NCBI GenBank assembly: GCA_002327905.1
Contig: DCUY01000046.1
Coordinates: 3,391-11,695, forward strand
Direction of reading: 5' to 3'
Origin: Caldifarciminota bacterium UBA2202
Lineage (GTDB): Bacteria; Hydrothermota; 32-111
Length of the DNA stretch: 8,305 nucleotides
Part shown: positions 1 to 7,346 of the stretch, piece after piece
Numbering within the stretch: position 1 is the first letter of the stretch
Layout: each line of letters opens with the position of its first letter
Notes under the pieces: model-generated
Databases searched by the model: none
What the model saw: only the letters and a program-made list of their open reading frames with translations
What the model was told of the DNA's origin: nothing
Made by a program: the position numbers and the translations under genes

Positions 1-1400
1 CTTCCCTGCGAAAAAGAGATATCCGGAATGAATGTGTGTCTGAATTTTTCATAGAAGAAGAGTCCGAACAATGACACTCCGTAAATCTGCGTATTAAGAC
101 TCACGGAGCCGTTTGCGCTCAATGCCGAAATATCCGCATTTGAATTTATTGTATGGTTCAAAGACGCCGCAGGAGTCAGATTTAAATATTTAAAAAGTTT
201 GTATGAAGTGTCGAACCTGTTGTTCAAACTTGTGTTTATGCTGTTTGTATCCGACAGGGAATCCGCATAATATGTGTTGTCAAAAGAATGCGAGTGATAA
301 TAATTGATGCCGTTATCAAGAATATATTTGACTTTCAAAAAAGTCACTTTCCTTAAATATCCGCTATATGACGGGAGTTTCATATTCACACTGTTTGTTG
401 CGAAGTTTTCGTTTCTCTGCACTGACAAATAACTGCTGTATGAACCGAAATCTTTTGACAGAGAGAGAAACGATTCCGCATTTCTTTTAAGAACAATTGC
501 TGTGGTGTCCGTATAATCCGTCTGCGTGGCTATATCAGACGCTATATCCCATCTGCTTTTTAGAGAGATGCCTGCCGGAAGAGCATGGGAATAATCTCCC
601 TGCACGCTCCACCTTTTTGCTCCTGATAATTCATTTATGTATTCACTTGTAAGAGATGCGGACAAGAGCGGAGTCACCAAAACATTCAGTTCATACCTGC
701 CCGCCACTCCACGTTTTTCATAAAGGTCTATTGAAAATGTCATATCGGAAAAATCATTTGTCGCATAAAAATATGATACATCTTTCAGGTATTTCCCGTC
801 ATTTGGATTGTATCCCGCCTTAGGCATTAAAAATCCGCTCTTTCTTGTAGTCGCCACAGGCAAAACAAAGAAAGGAACTGCCATAATGGGGACATTTTTT
901 ACAAACATTACGAAGGGGCGCACAATCACTCTGTCATTCTGATAGAGATGCATTCTGCTCGCATAAAAAGAATAGTGCGGAGTATCCGCAGAACAAGTCG
1001 TAAAATGCCCATTATAAATAAAATATTCATTCTCTTTGAATGTTGATATTTTTTCTCCCCTTAGATATCCCTTGTCTATTTTCGTCTTCGCATGAAATAT
1101 GCTTCCTGTCTTTTTTTCATAATTGAAAGTAATCGAATCTCCGCTGATGTCAAAATCATTCATTTTCAAATTTATATTGCCCTTTCCGAAGAGCATTTTA
1201 TCCTTTTGATAAACCAATACAGTATCGCCTGTCAGATCAAATCCCGATGAATTTATTTTAATGGAATCGCAGAGGAGAATGGACTTCTCTTCATTGTCAT
1301 AAATTATTTTCTTTGCAATGTAATTGATTTTTTCAGAGTATATCGGCGCTGAAAGAATCATCAGCGCATATAAAAGAAAAAGACTAAGTCTTTTGTTCAT
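1..1400 (-). CDS. lptD: LPS-assembly outer-membrane protein LptD (OstA), N-terminal part, cut by the window edge
   Basis: LptD is the outer-membrane barrel that receives lipopolysaccharide from the periplasmic Lpt bridge and inserts it into the outer leaflet. The frame is open from ATG at 1400 to the window edge, giving 466 codons without a stop; the C-terminus lies outside. Residues 1-22 look like a signal peptide (K3, R4, hydrophobic stretch 5-18, small residues before E23). Residues about 25-130 resemble the OstA/LptA-like periplasmic domain. The family hallmark TTCSADTPHYSF (134-145) follows, then RKSGFLMPKAGY (186-197) and alternating aromatic/polar strands typical of the barrel. Only two cysteines are visible, C44 and C136. 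The start lies 17 bp inside lspA; a TGA is in frame six codons upstream, so only this ATG or a TTG three codons earlier is possible. The assignment rests on motif recognition and on lspA as neighbour. Confidence 0.9.
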   Translation of the reverse strand, partial: MNKRLSLFLLYALMILSAPIYSEKINYIAKKIIYDNEEKSILLCDSIKINSSGFDLTGDTVLVYQKDKMLFGKGNINLKMNDFDISGDSITFNYEKKTGSIFHAKTKIDKGYLRGEKISTFKENEYFIYNGHFTTCSADTPHYSFYASRMHLYQNDRVIVRPFVMFVKNVPIMAVPFFVLPVATTRKSGFLMPKAGYNPNDGKYLKDVSYFYATNDFSDMTFSIDLYEKRGVAGRYELNVLVTPLLSASLTSEYINELSGAKRWSVQGDYSHALPAGISLKSRWDIASDIATQTDYTDTTAIVLKRNAESFLSLSKDFGSYSSYLSVQRNENFATNSVNMKLPSYSGYLRKVTFLKVKYILDNGINYYHSHSFDNTYYADSLSDTNSINTSLNNRFDTSYKLFKYLNLTPAASLNHTINSNADISALSANGSVSLNTQIYGVSLFGLFFYEKFRHTFIPDISFSQG

Positions 1401-1854
1401 TCCTTTCAAGGTACATCATAAGAATGAGAATGCATACTCCAATAAATACTGATGAGTCAGCCACATTGAATATGGCAAATCTGTGCTGTTTTATTCCAAA
1501 ATCAAAAAAATCAATGACCTCCCTGTATTTTATCCTGTCAAATCCATTTCCGAATGCACCTCCGATTATCATGGAAAGAGCCGTCACTTTTGCCCACTGA
1601 AATGATGTTCTGTAAAAATATATTGTCACGAATATCACTGCGAGAGCCCAGAGTGACATCATTATCCAGTATCCTCCGAGATTCAGTGAAAATGCGGCAT
1701 AGGGATTTCTCACATAAGTGAACCTGAAGAATGTTCCGATGACATTCATTGATTCTCCCTCATAAAGATTCCTTGATATGATAATTTTGGAAAGTCTGTC
1801 CAGAAAGAGCGCCAGAAGCGCCACAGGAAGACCGAGAATTATCTTCTTCTTCAT
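1384..1854 (-). CDS. lspA: Lipoprotein signal peptidase (signal peptidase II)
   Basis: LspA is an inner-membrane aspartyl protease that removes the signal peptide from lipid-modified prolipoproteins. From the chosen start the protein has 156 residues, usual for the family, with four hydrophobic segments (about 5-26, 60-80, 88-103 and 133-148). The family blocks are present: DRLSK (19-23), RNPYAAF (49-55), GGAFGNGFDR (98-107), VID with catalytic-type D115, and FNVAD (129-133) with D133. The second block is usually NxGAAF; here the glycine is tyrosine (Y52). A longer GTG-initiated frame reaches 1887 but lies inside the upstream gene without a ribosome site. ATG at 1854 has AAGGA four bases upstream and overlaps the upstream stop codon as ATGA, so I prefer it. 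It lies between the DksA-like gene and lptD in the same operon. Confidence 0.93.
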   Translation of the reverse strand: MKKKIILGLPVALLALFLDRLSKIIISRNLYEGESMNVIGTFFRFTYVRNPYAAFSLNLGGYWIMMSLWALAVIFVTIYFYRTSFQWAKVTALSMIIGGAFGNGFDRIKYREVIDFFDFGIKQHRFAIFNVADSSVFIGVCILILMMYLERNEQKT

Positions 1855-2216
1855 TTTTTCCTTGTTTTGTCCGAACATTTTATGCACGAACGGACGAAGG
1901 GAATTGCTTTGAGTCTCTTATCCGATATCTCTTCTCCGCAGATTTCGCAGACTCCGTAAGTGTTGTCATTCATTTTAATCAGAGCCTCGTCTATCTCCCG
2001 AATCTCCTCCATCACCTTATTCATATTTATGGTGTTGCTCTCAAGCATTGCCGCATCAGTGCCTATATCAGCGCTGTGATACGGATATGTCGATGTTTCA
2101 GAATTATTGTAATCATTTGAACTCAACTGCTCTTCAAATCCTTTAAGGATATTCTCTTTTTCCTGCTTCAGTTTTTTGAGTATCTCCTCAAATGTTTTTT
2201 TTGTCTTCTTGTCCAT
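1851..2216 (-). CDS. DksA/TraR-family C4 zinc-finger protein
   Basis: This 121-residue protein has the layout of the DksA/TraR family, small proteins that enter the RNA polymerase secondary channel and modulate transcription. Charged helical stretches at about 5-32 and 62-84 could form the coiled-coil pair. Between them lies a tip region with acidic residues D50 and D54 (HSADIGTDAA, 47-56), which is not the DxxDxA arrangement of E. coli DksA. The C-terminal zinc finger is complete: C90, C93, C111 and C114 (CEIC...CIKC). The gene begins directly after the ileS stop (TAA then ATG), and GGAGGT (2226-2221) inside the ileS tail serves as ribosome site. Its stop overlaps the lspA start. DksA-like genes between ileS and lspA are a recurring arrangement, but its specific targets here are unknown; family membership is much surer than function. 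Confidence 0.88.
   Translation of the reverse strand: MDKKTKKTFEEILKKLKQEKENILKGFEEQLSSNDYNNSETSTYPYHSADIGTDAAMLESNTINMNKVMEEIREIDEALIKMNDNTYGVCEICGEEISDKRLKAIPFVRSCIKCSDKTRKK
1855..1863 (-). promoter_or_regulatory. Ribosome binding site that fixes the lspA start
   Basis: AAGGA (1863-1859) followed by four A residues precedes ATG at 1854, inside the last codons of the DksA-like gene. The in-frame GTG at 1887 has no comparable site. This supports the shorter 156-residue LspA and an ATGA stop/start overlap, an arrangement expected to couple translation of the two genes. Confidence 0.7.
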
Positions 2217-4970
2217 TTACACCTCCGATTTTACTGCCTCAGCGCATTTTTCGCAGAGCTGCGGATGTTCGGCATCTTTGCCTACAGTATCCAGATACAA
2301 CCAGCATCTCGCGCATTTTTCGCCTTTTGCTTTTTCTGCCTTCAATGCGTAGGATAGTTTCCTGTCCTGAAACTCCTCGCCGGTCTCTTTATTTATTCTC
2401 ACATTCGACACTATGAATATTTGATTCAATATCTCTTTATACTCTTCTAAAAGTTCCTTTGTTTCATCATTGAGAGGATTCAGAATAATGTCAGCCTCGA
2501 CTGATTTCCCTATCTCTCCGCTGTTTCTCATCTTTTCAAGAGCCATAAGGGAGTTTCCCCTGATTGAGAGAAGAAGCTCAAAATCATTTTCAATTTTTTC
2601 ATCAAGATATAAGTCAAAATCTCCGTTAATCACTTCCATGTGGATTGATTTTTTCTTATTAGGTTTTTTAAAATGCATATATGCCTGCTCCGCAGTGAAA
2701 GGAAGAATCGGCGCAATCTGCTTTAGCATATCGTCAAGAAGAAGATATACCGTAAAAAGCCCCGACCTTCTGTCAAGCGAGTTTTTTGAATATGTGTAGA
2801 GTCTGTCTTTTAGCACATCAAGATAGAATGACGAAAGGTCATTGACTATGAAATTATAATACTCTCTGAACACTTTATGGAATTCATATTCATCATAATA
2901 TTCGAGAATCCTCTTTCTTGTCTTTGCATACCTGTTTAGAATATATCTGTCAAGCTTGTGCATTTTATTTTTTTCTATGGACACATCAGCAAGGTCATTT
3001 TCTCCGAGATTCCCAAGCATGAATCTGATTGTATTTCTTATCTTGAAATAAGTATCAAGAGATGTCCTTAAAAGCTCTTCGCCGAACGGAGCATCCGAAG
3101 TATAATCGATTGATGCGAACCAGAGGCGGATTATCTCTGCTCCGTATTTTTTGCATATCATTTCCGGAGAGAAGACATTTCCCAATGATTTGGACATCTT
3201 CTTCATATTTTTGTCAAGTATCAGTCCGTGCGTCAGAACCTCTTTATACGGCGCTCTGTCATCAGTCGCAGTAGAGACAATGAGAGAGACCTGAAACCAT
3301 CCGCGGTGCTGGTCCACAGCTTCAAGATAAAGGTCGGAAGGCCAATGTAGCTCCATGCGTTTTTTTACAACTGCGGAATGGCTTAGAGCAGAATCAAACC
3401 AAACATCGAATATGTTCGTCTCTTTTTCAAATTCACCAAAGCCGCAATGTTCGCATTTTATCTCTCCCACAAGATCTTTCACTTCCATTTCAAACCAGAT
3501 GTCAGAACCGTGTTCAAGCACCATGTCGCGCACTTTGTCAATGGTTGATTTTTGAATATGCGGCTTTCCGCATTTTTTGCAGTATAATATGGGAAGAGGA
3601 ACTCCCCATGATCGTTGTCTTGATAAGCACCAGTCAGGCCTTGTCTTCACCATATTATAAATTCTGTCCTTAGACCATCCGGGTATCCATTTTGTATTGT
3701 CAATTTCAGTCAGAAGCCTCTCCCTGAGGTCTGCATTTTCAACATTGAGGAACCACTGCTCTGTCGCTCGGAATATAAGTTCGCTTTTGCATCTCCAGCA
3801 CACCGGATAAGAATGAATGAATTTCTCGCTGAATATTAAGCTTCCCTCATTCCTCAGGTCATCTATAATCGCGCTGTTTGATGCGAATACATTCATGCCT
3901 GCGTATTTTTCAACCGAAGAGCCGAATTTTCCGTCCTTCTCCACAGGAGAAATTATATCAAGATTGAATTTAATGCCGGCTTGATAATCGTCATACCCGT
4001 GCCCGGGAGCTATATGCACTATTCCTGTTCCCGTGTCAGTTGTTACAAAATCAGCTGTTATCACCCTGCCCTTCTTCTTCTTGTCAATAGGATGAACATA
4101 CTCTTTGTTCATATAATCTTTAGCTTTTGTCTCTTTTACTATGCGCATATCCTTGTCATTCAGTTTTCCTTTGACTGACTCGAAAAGTCTTTTCATCATT
4201 ACAAGTCTTCCGTATGATGATTCGACTTCCGCGTATGCCTCTTCCGGATGCATTGCTATCGCCACATTTGCGGGAAGGGTCCACGGAGTCGTCGTCCATA
4301 TTAAAAAGAATTTGTCCTCATCAGTCCATTTATATTTAACAAATATTGACGGGGATTCCTTGTCTTCATACTCGATTTCATTTCCGGCAAGAGCCGTCTG
4401 GCATCTCATGCACCAGTGAATAGGCCTCAGGCCTCTGTAAATATATCCCTTCTCCACCAGTTTTCCGAAATTATCTATAATATCCGCTTCATAAACATTG
4501 GACATTGTTATATATGGATTCTCCCAGTCTCCGAATACACCCAATCTTTTAAATTCGCCCTTCTGTATATCTACAAACTTACCTGCATACTCTCTGCATT
4601 TTTTTCTCAGCTCAAGTTTTGTAATCTCCTTTATCTTCGGTCCGAGGTCCTTTGTGACATTATGCTCAATGGGCATTCCGTGGCAGTCCCATCCGGGAAT
4701 ATACGGAGTTCTGTATCCGCGGATGTTTTTATATTTTATAATAAAATCTTTTAATATTTTATTAAATGCGGTTCCTATATGAATGTGTCCGTTAGCGTAA
4801 GGAGGACCGTCATGCAGAACATAGAGGTCGCTCTCTTTCCTCTCTTCAAGAAGAACTCTGTAAATGTCCATCTCATCCCAGTATTTTTGTATCTCAAGCT
4901 CCATTACTGGCAGATTCGCCTTCATTGGAAAATCGGTCTTGGGCAGATTTAAAGTCGTTTTGTATTCCAT
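2217..4970 (-). CDS. ileS: Isoleucyl-tRNA synthetase
   Basis: This cytoplasmic class I synthetase attaches isoleucine to tRNA-Ile and edits mischarged valine. It has 917 residues, full length for the bacterial type. Seen in order: the ATP-site block GPPYANGHIHIG (55-66), where the HIGH signature reads HIGT (H64-T67); the editing domain with WTTTPWTLP (225-233) and GTGIVHIAPGHGYDDY (314-329); WIPGW (428-432) and RPDWCLSRQRSWGVP (444-458); an internal cysteine cluster C464, C467, C506, C509; KMSKS (591-595); the helical anticodon-binding region; and a C-terminal zinc finger C886, C889, C906, C909 typical of the bacterial form. The start ATG at 4970 overlaps the upp stop by one base (TAATG), with GGAGG four bases upstream. 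Its stop abuts the DksA-like start. No regulatory leader or T-box is visible because the gene sits inside an operon. Confidence 0.98.
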   Translation of the reverse strand: MEYKTTLNLPKTDFPMKANLPVMELEIQKYWDEMDIYRVLLEERKESDLYVLHDGPPYANGHIHIGTAFNKILKDFIIKYKNIRGYRTPYIPGWDCHGMPIEHNVTKDLGPKIKEITKLELRKKCREYAGKFVDIQKGEFKRLGVFGDWENPYITMSNVYEADIIDNFGKLVEKGYIYRGLRPIHWCMRCQTALAGNEIEYEDKESPSIFVKYKWTDEDKFFLIWTTTPWTLPANVAIAMHPEEAYAEVESSYGRLVMMKRLFESVKGKLNDKDMRIVKETKAKDYMNKEYVHPIDKKKKGRVITADFVTTDTGTGIVHIAPGHGYDDYQAGIKFNLDIISPVEKDGKFGSSVEKYAGMNVFASNSAIIDDLRNEGSLIFSEKFIHSYPVCWRCKSELIFRATEQWFLNVENADLRERLLTEIDNTKWIPGWSKDRIYNMVKTRPDWCLSRQRSWGVPLPILYCKKCGKPHIQKSTIDKVRDMVLEHGSDIWFEMEVKDLVGEIKCEHCGFGEFEKETNIFDVWFDSALSHSAVVKKRMELHWPSDLYLEAVDQHRGWFQVSLIVSTATDDRAPYKEVLTHGLILDKNMKKMSKSLGNVFSPEMICKKYGAEIIRLWFASIDYTSDAPFGEELLRTSLDTYFKIRNTIRFMLGNLGENDLADVSIEKNKMHKLDRYILNRYAKTRKRILEYYDEYEFHKVFREYYNFIVNDLSSFYLDVLKDRLYTYSKNSLDRRSGLFTVYLLLDDMLKQIAPILPFTAEQAYMHFKKPNKKKSIHMEVINGDFDLYLDEKIENDFELLLSIRGNSLMALEKMRNSGEIGKSVEADIILNPLNDETKELLEEYKEILNQIFIVSNVRINKETGEEFQDRKLSYALKAEKAKGEKCARCWLYLDTVGKDAEHPQLCEKCAEAVKSEV

Positions 4971-5596
4971 TAATCCTCCGTTCCGAAGAGTCTGTCGCCT
5001 GCGTCTCCGAGGCCCGGGAGTATGAATCCGCTATCATTCAGCTTCTCGTCAATCGCCACTGTATAAATATCAAGCCATGGATATTTTTCTTTCACTGCTT
5101 TTATGCCTTCTGGAGCTGATATAATGCTTATTACAGCTCTCGGTTTTACATTGTAGCCGCTTAAAATTTCAACTGTCTTTAATATCGAACCGCCTGTAGC
5201 CAACATAGGGTCAAGAATGAATATTTCCAGATCATCCATTTTTTTAGGCAGATTTATATAATATGTTATTGGCTTTAAAATATGCTCGTCGCGCTTTAAT
5301 CCTATCATGCCTATATGAGTGCGCGGATAAAATCTTCGTATCATCGGCACCATTCCCATGCCGGCCCTGAGTATGGGGACAAGGAGTATTTCATTCTTCA
5401 GTATCGGACTCTCTATCTCATGAAACGGTGTTGATACTTTAATCTTTTTTACAGCAAGATTCTTTGATGCTTCATGGAATAGCATTAAAGAGAGTTCTTC
5501 AAGCTTTCTTGAAAATTTGTTTGATGCGGTCTCTTTGTTCCTCATCACAGTTAGTTTTTCAAGAGCCATCGGGTGATTTATTTCTATTACAGCCAT
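4970..5596 (-). CDS. upp: Uracil phosphoribosyltransferase
   Basis: The enzyme makes UMP from uracil and 5-phosphoribosyl-1-pyrophosphate (PRPP), the central step of uracil salvage, in the cytoplasm. Its 208 residues match the usual length. VPILRAGMGM (73-82) and the PRPP-binding loop DPMLATGGS (129-137) are intact. The C-terminal uracil-site segment GFILPGLGDAGDRLFGT (190-206) is close to the family consensus. The start ATG at 5596 has AAGGAGA (5607-5601) four bases upstream, in the 14-bp gap after the TPR gene. The stop TAA shares its last A with the ileS start codon, suggesting coupled translation. Pairing a pyrimidine-salvage gene with ileS is not an obvious functional link; co-transcription is inferred from spacing. 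Confidence 0.97.
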   Translation of the reverse strand: MAVIEINHPMALEKLTVMRNKETASNKFSRKLEELSLMLFHEASKNLAVKKIKVSTPFHEIESPILKNEILLVPILRAGMGMVPMIRRFYPRTHIGMIGLKRDEHILKPITYYINLPKKMDDLEIFILDPMLATGGSILKTVEILSGYNVKPRAVISIISAPEGIKAVKEKYPWLDIYTVAIDEKLNDSGFILPGLGDAGDRLFGTED

Positions 5597-5610
5597 TATA
5601 TCTCCTTGTG

Positions 5611-6300
5611 CTATTTTATCAGATTAAGATACGGTTTTACCCTGACGCTCTTCGGATTTATCTTTAGCACTTCATTCCATTCTCTCTTGGCGTCTGCCAT
5701 TCTCTTGCTTTTGAAGTATGCCAATCCAAGAAGAAAGCGCGCCTCTTCAAGATTTTTATTCAGATCAACAGCCTTTCTGAGGTAAAGAACCGCATTTGCA
5801 AATTTTCCGGCGCTCATGTATGTGCGCGCAATCTTTATTTTAATGTCCGCATAATTTCCTGCTATTTTATCGGCTTTTTTATATGCCTCAACCGAATCGG
5901 AGTAATTCCCGATTTCCAAGTATATGTCTCCAAGCTCAATATGCGTCTTTACAAGCTTCTCTTTAATTCCGTATCCGCTCTTTCCTTTTTTCTTTTCAAG
6001 CTTTGATGCAATGTCAAATTCTTCAGCGGCCTCTTTCAGTCTTCCCATTTCATTATATGTCAAAGCAAGATTCAGATGCGCCTCGACATAGTTGTCATTC
6101 AGCTTAATCGCCTCTTTGAATTCCTTTTCAGCCTCATTCAAATCACCGAGAAAATTATAGCATAGTCCGAGGTAATTTCTGATATCCGGCCAGTCAGGAT
6201 GCGTCTTCAATGCATTTAAAAATGAGAGGAGCGCCTTTTTATACTGCCCTTTATCAAGTAGTTCCCTGCCTTTTTTGACAAGTTCGTCGTTTTTTTTCAT
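5611..6300 (-). CDS. Tetratricopeptide-repeat protein of unknown partner
   Basis: This 229-residue protein is almost entirely TPR helical repeats, which form scaffolds for protein-protein contacts. I count about six 34-residue units: 5-38, 39-72, 73-106, 118-151, 152-185 and 186-219, each with the G/A-Y-A spacing (for example LGLCYNFLGDLNEAEKEF, 44-61). A lysine-rich linker around 101-117 (KLEKKKGKSGYG) separates the first three repeats from the rest. There is no signal peptide or membrane segment, so it is probably cytoplasmic; no enzymatic domain is visible. It is the first gene of the operon: a strong promoter lies just upstream and AAAGGGG (6312-6306) precedes ATG at 6300 by five bases. 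The ileS-lspA-lptD context suggests a housekeeping or envelope-related scaffold, but no function can be named. Confidence 0.92.
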   Translation of the reverse strand: MKKNDELVKKGRELLDKGQYKKALLSFLNALKTHPDWPDIRNYLGLCYNFLGDLNEAEKEFKEAIKLNDNYVEAHLNLALTYNEMGRLKEAAEEFDIASKLEKKKGKSGYGIKEKLVKTHIELGDIYLEIGNYSDSVEAYKKADKIAGNYADIKIKIARTYMSAGKFANAVLYLRKAVDLNKNLEEARFLLGLAYFKSKRMADAKREWNEVLKINPKSVRVKPYLNLIK

Positions 6301-6329
6301 ACATACCCCTTTAAAAAATTTAGCATTGT

Positions 6330-6357
6330 ATTATAGCATATATATAAATAAAATCAA
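6330..6357 (-). promoter_or_regulatory. Promoter of the TPR-upp-ileS-dksA-lspA-lptD operon
   Basis: Reading the minus strand, TTGATT (6357-6352), a 16-bp spacer and a perfect TATAAT (6335-6330) form a housekeeping-sigma-like promoter. Transcription is predicted to start near 6323, leaving a leader of about 23 nt that contains the AAAGGGG ribosome site of the TPR gene. No other comparable promoter was noticed in the tight downstream junctions, so this is the likely driver of all six genes. No terminator hairpin follows the upstream CDF gene, so read-through from it is also possible. Confidence 0.75.
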
Positions 6358-6379
6358 TAAAATATTCAAATAATGATTT

Positions 6380-7297
6380 CTATTCACCTATTAGGTTGTG
6401 CACCTTGCAGGAATTGAATTCAAACTGCATTGTTGTATGCGATATGGAGTATTTACATTGAAGAATCCTCTCTATCTCTCCTCTGATTTCGTCAGACTGA
6501 CTCTGATTCATATCTTCGCATATATTCACATGACATTCAAAGTGGATTGCCGAATCATCCAAAAGCCATATATGAACATGATGGATATTTCCAATACCGG
6601 ATATTTTTTCAATATCCTCCTTTATTTTCTGTATGTCTATTCCCTCCGGAGCGCTCTGCATAAGTATATTTACGGATTCCCGTATTATTTTCCAACTCTC
6701 AAAGAGAACATAGAGCGCTATAAGCACGGAAAGAAAGGGGTCGATTTGGTATATTTTGTAAAATTTCATCAAAAGAGCTCCTATTATCACAGCAACTGAC
6801 GACAGAGTATCGGATATAAGATGTATGAATGACGAACGCACATTTAAGGAGTCTTTTGAATTTTTCATCAGAATTATAACTGAAATCAGATTTCCAAGAA
6901 AGCCCAATACCGCAATGATTAAAAGTATATTGCTCTCAACAGGCCTCGGATTGATAAATCTTTTGAATGCCTCAATGAAGAGAAATACCGACACCCCTAT
7001 TAAAAGAGACCCGTTTAAAAGAGCGGCAAGAATCTCCGCTCTCTTGTATCCGAATGTCTTTCTGCTGTTCTTTTCTTTTTCGGATATCTTCATGCCGATA
7101 AATGTTACAAAAATGGAGAATGAATCTGACAAGTTGTGCATAGCATCTGAAAGGAGAGAGAGACTGTTTGCAATAATGCCTCCTGCTATTTCGCTCGCAG
7201 TTATGAAGAGATTCAAAAGAATCACCCAGAAAATTCTTGAAGAGGATATTTTGCTGAAGCCATGCTCATGCGGATGACCGTGATTATGATTTGTCAT
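6380..7297 (-). CDS. Cation-diffusion-facilitator metal exporter (CzcD/ZitB-like)
   Basis: CDF proteins are inner-membrane antiporters that expel Zn2+ and related divalent metals in exchange for protons, usually as dimers. The 305 residues begin with a histidine-rich cytoplasmic tail (H4, H6, H8, H10, H12), then about six membrane segments (roughly 22-42, 46-69, 88-112, 124-143, 156-177, 183-202). Helix 2 carries HNLSD (H54, D58) and helix 5 carries HLISD (H159, D163), the two HxxxD pairs of zinc-type CDF members. The C-terminal cytoplasmic domain (about 209-295) holds HHVHIW (239-244) and H252. The start is well fixed: an in-frame TAA lies 12 bases upstream with no other start codon between. 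No Shine-Dalgarno sequence precedes it. It is divergent from the AlkD-like gene. Zinc is the likely substrate; cobalt or cadmium cannot be excluded. Confidence 0.94.
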   Translation of the reverse strand: MTNHNHGHPHEHGFSKISSSRIFWVILLNLFITASEIAGGIIANSLSLLSDAMHNLSDSFSIFVTFIGMKISEKEKNSRKTFGYKRAEILAALLNGSLLIGVSVFLFIEAFKRFINPRPVESNILLIIAVLGFLGNLISVIILMKNSKDSLNVRSSFIHLISDTLSSVAVIIGALLMKFYKIYQIDPFLSVLIALYVLFESWKIIRESVNILMQSAPEGIDIQKIKEDIEKISGIGNIHHVHIWLLDDSAIHFECHVNICEDMNQSQSDEIRGEIERILQCKYSISHTTMQFEFNSCKVHNLIGE

Positions 7298-7303
7298 ATT
7301 TCT

Positions 7304-7331
7304 ATTTTACTTCAATAGAGAATTTTATCAA
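7304..7331 (-). promoter_or_regulatory. CDF gene promoter, predicted leaderless
   Basis: On the minus strand TTGATA (7331-7326), a 16-bp spacer and TAAAAT (7309-7304) are followed by six bases (AGAAAT) and the CDF start codon. A usual start point seven bases after the -10 box would be the A of the ATG at 7297. No ribosome-binding sequence lies between. The -10 box itself contains the in-frame stop that fixes the gene start. Confidence 0.65.
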
Positions 7332-7346
7332 TAGGTCTTTATTGAT
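7327..7346. repeat. Perfect inverted repeat at the centre of the divergent promoter region
   Basis: ATCAATA (7327-7333), six bases GGTCTT, and TATTGAT (7340-7346) form a perfect 7-bp inverted repeat centred at 7336.5, exactly midway between the two divergent start codons. Each arm covers most of one -35 box. It may simply be two facing -35 elements, or a symmetric binding site for a regulator shared by both genes; the sequence alone cannot decide. Confidence 0.5.

Noticed and set aside
121..540. Frequent recurrence of TCCGCAT-like words in the lptD region
   Set aside because: These are reverse complements of GCG-GAT (Ala-Asp) and related common codons, not a spaced repeat family.
1855..1887. 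Longer lspA beginning at GTG 1887
   Set aside because: There is no ribosome site before it and it would add 11 unusual residues; ATG at 1854 has AAGGA and an ATGA overlap with the upstream gene.
4416..4754. Plus-strand open frame of 112 codons antisense to ileS, and similar plus-strand frames across 2192-5785
   Set aside because: They are shadows of strongly conserved minus-strand genes (upp, ileS, DksA-like), have no ribosome sites of note and no recognisable protein motifs.
6301..6379. Possible terminator for the CDF gene in the gap before the operon
   Set aside because: Only very AT-rich sequence is present; the best pairing is a four-base stem. The recognisable element there is the promoter at 6330-6357.
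6398..7277. Plus-strand frames of 133 and 150 codons opposite the CDF gene
   Set aside because: The minus-strand frame carries the full CDF motif set; the opposite frames read as reverse complements of its membrane helices with no domain signal.
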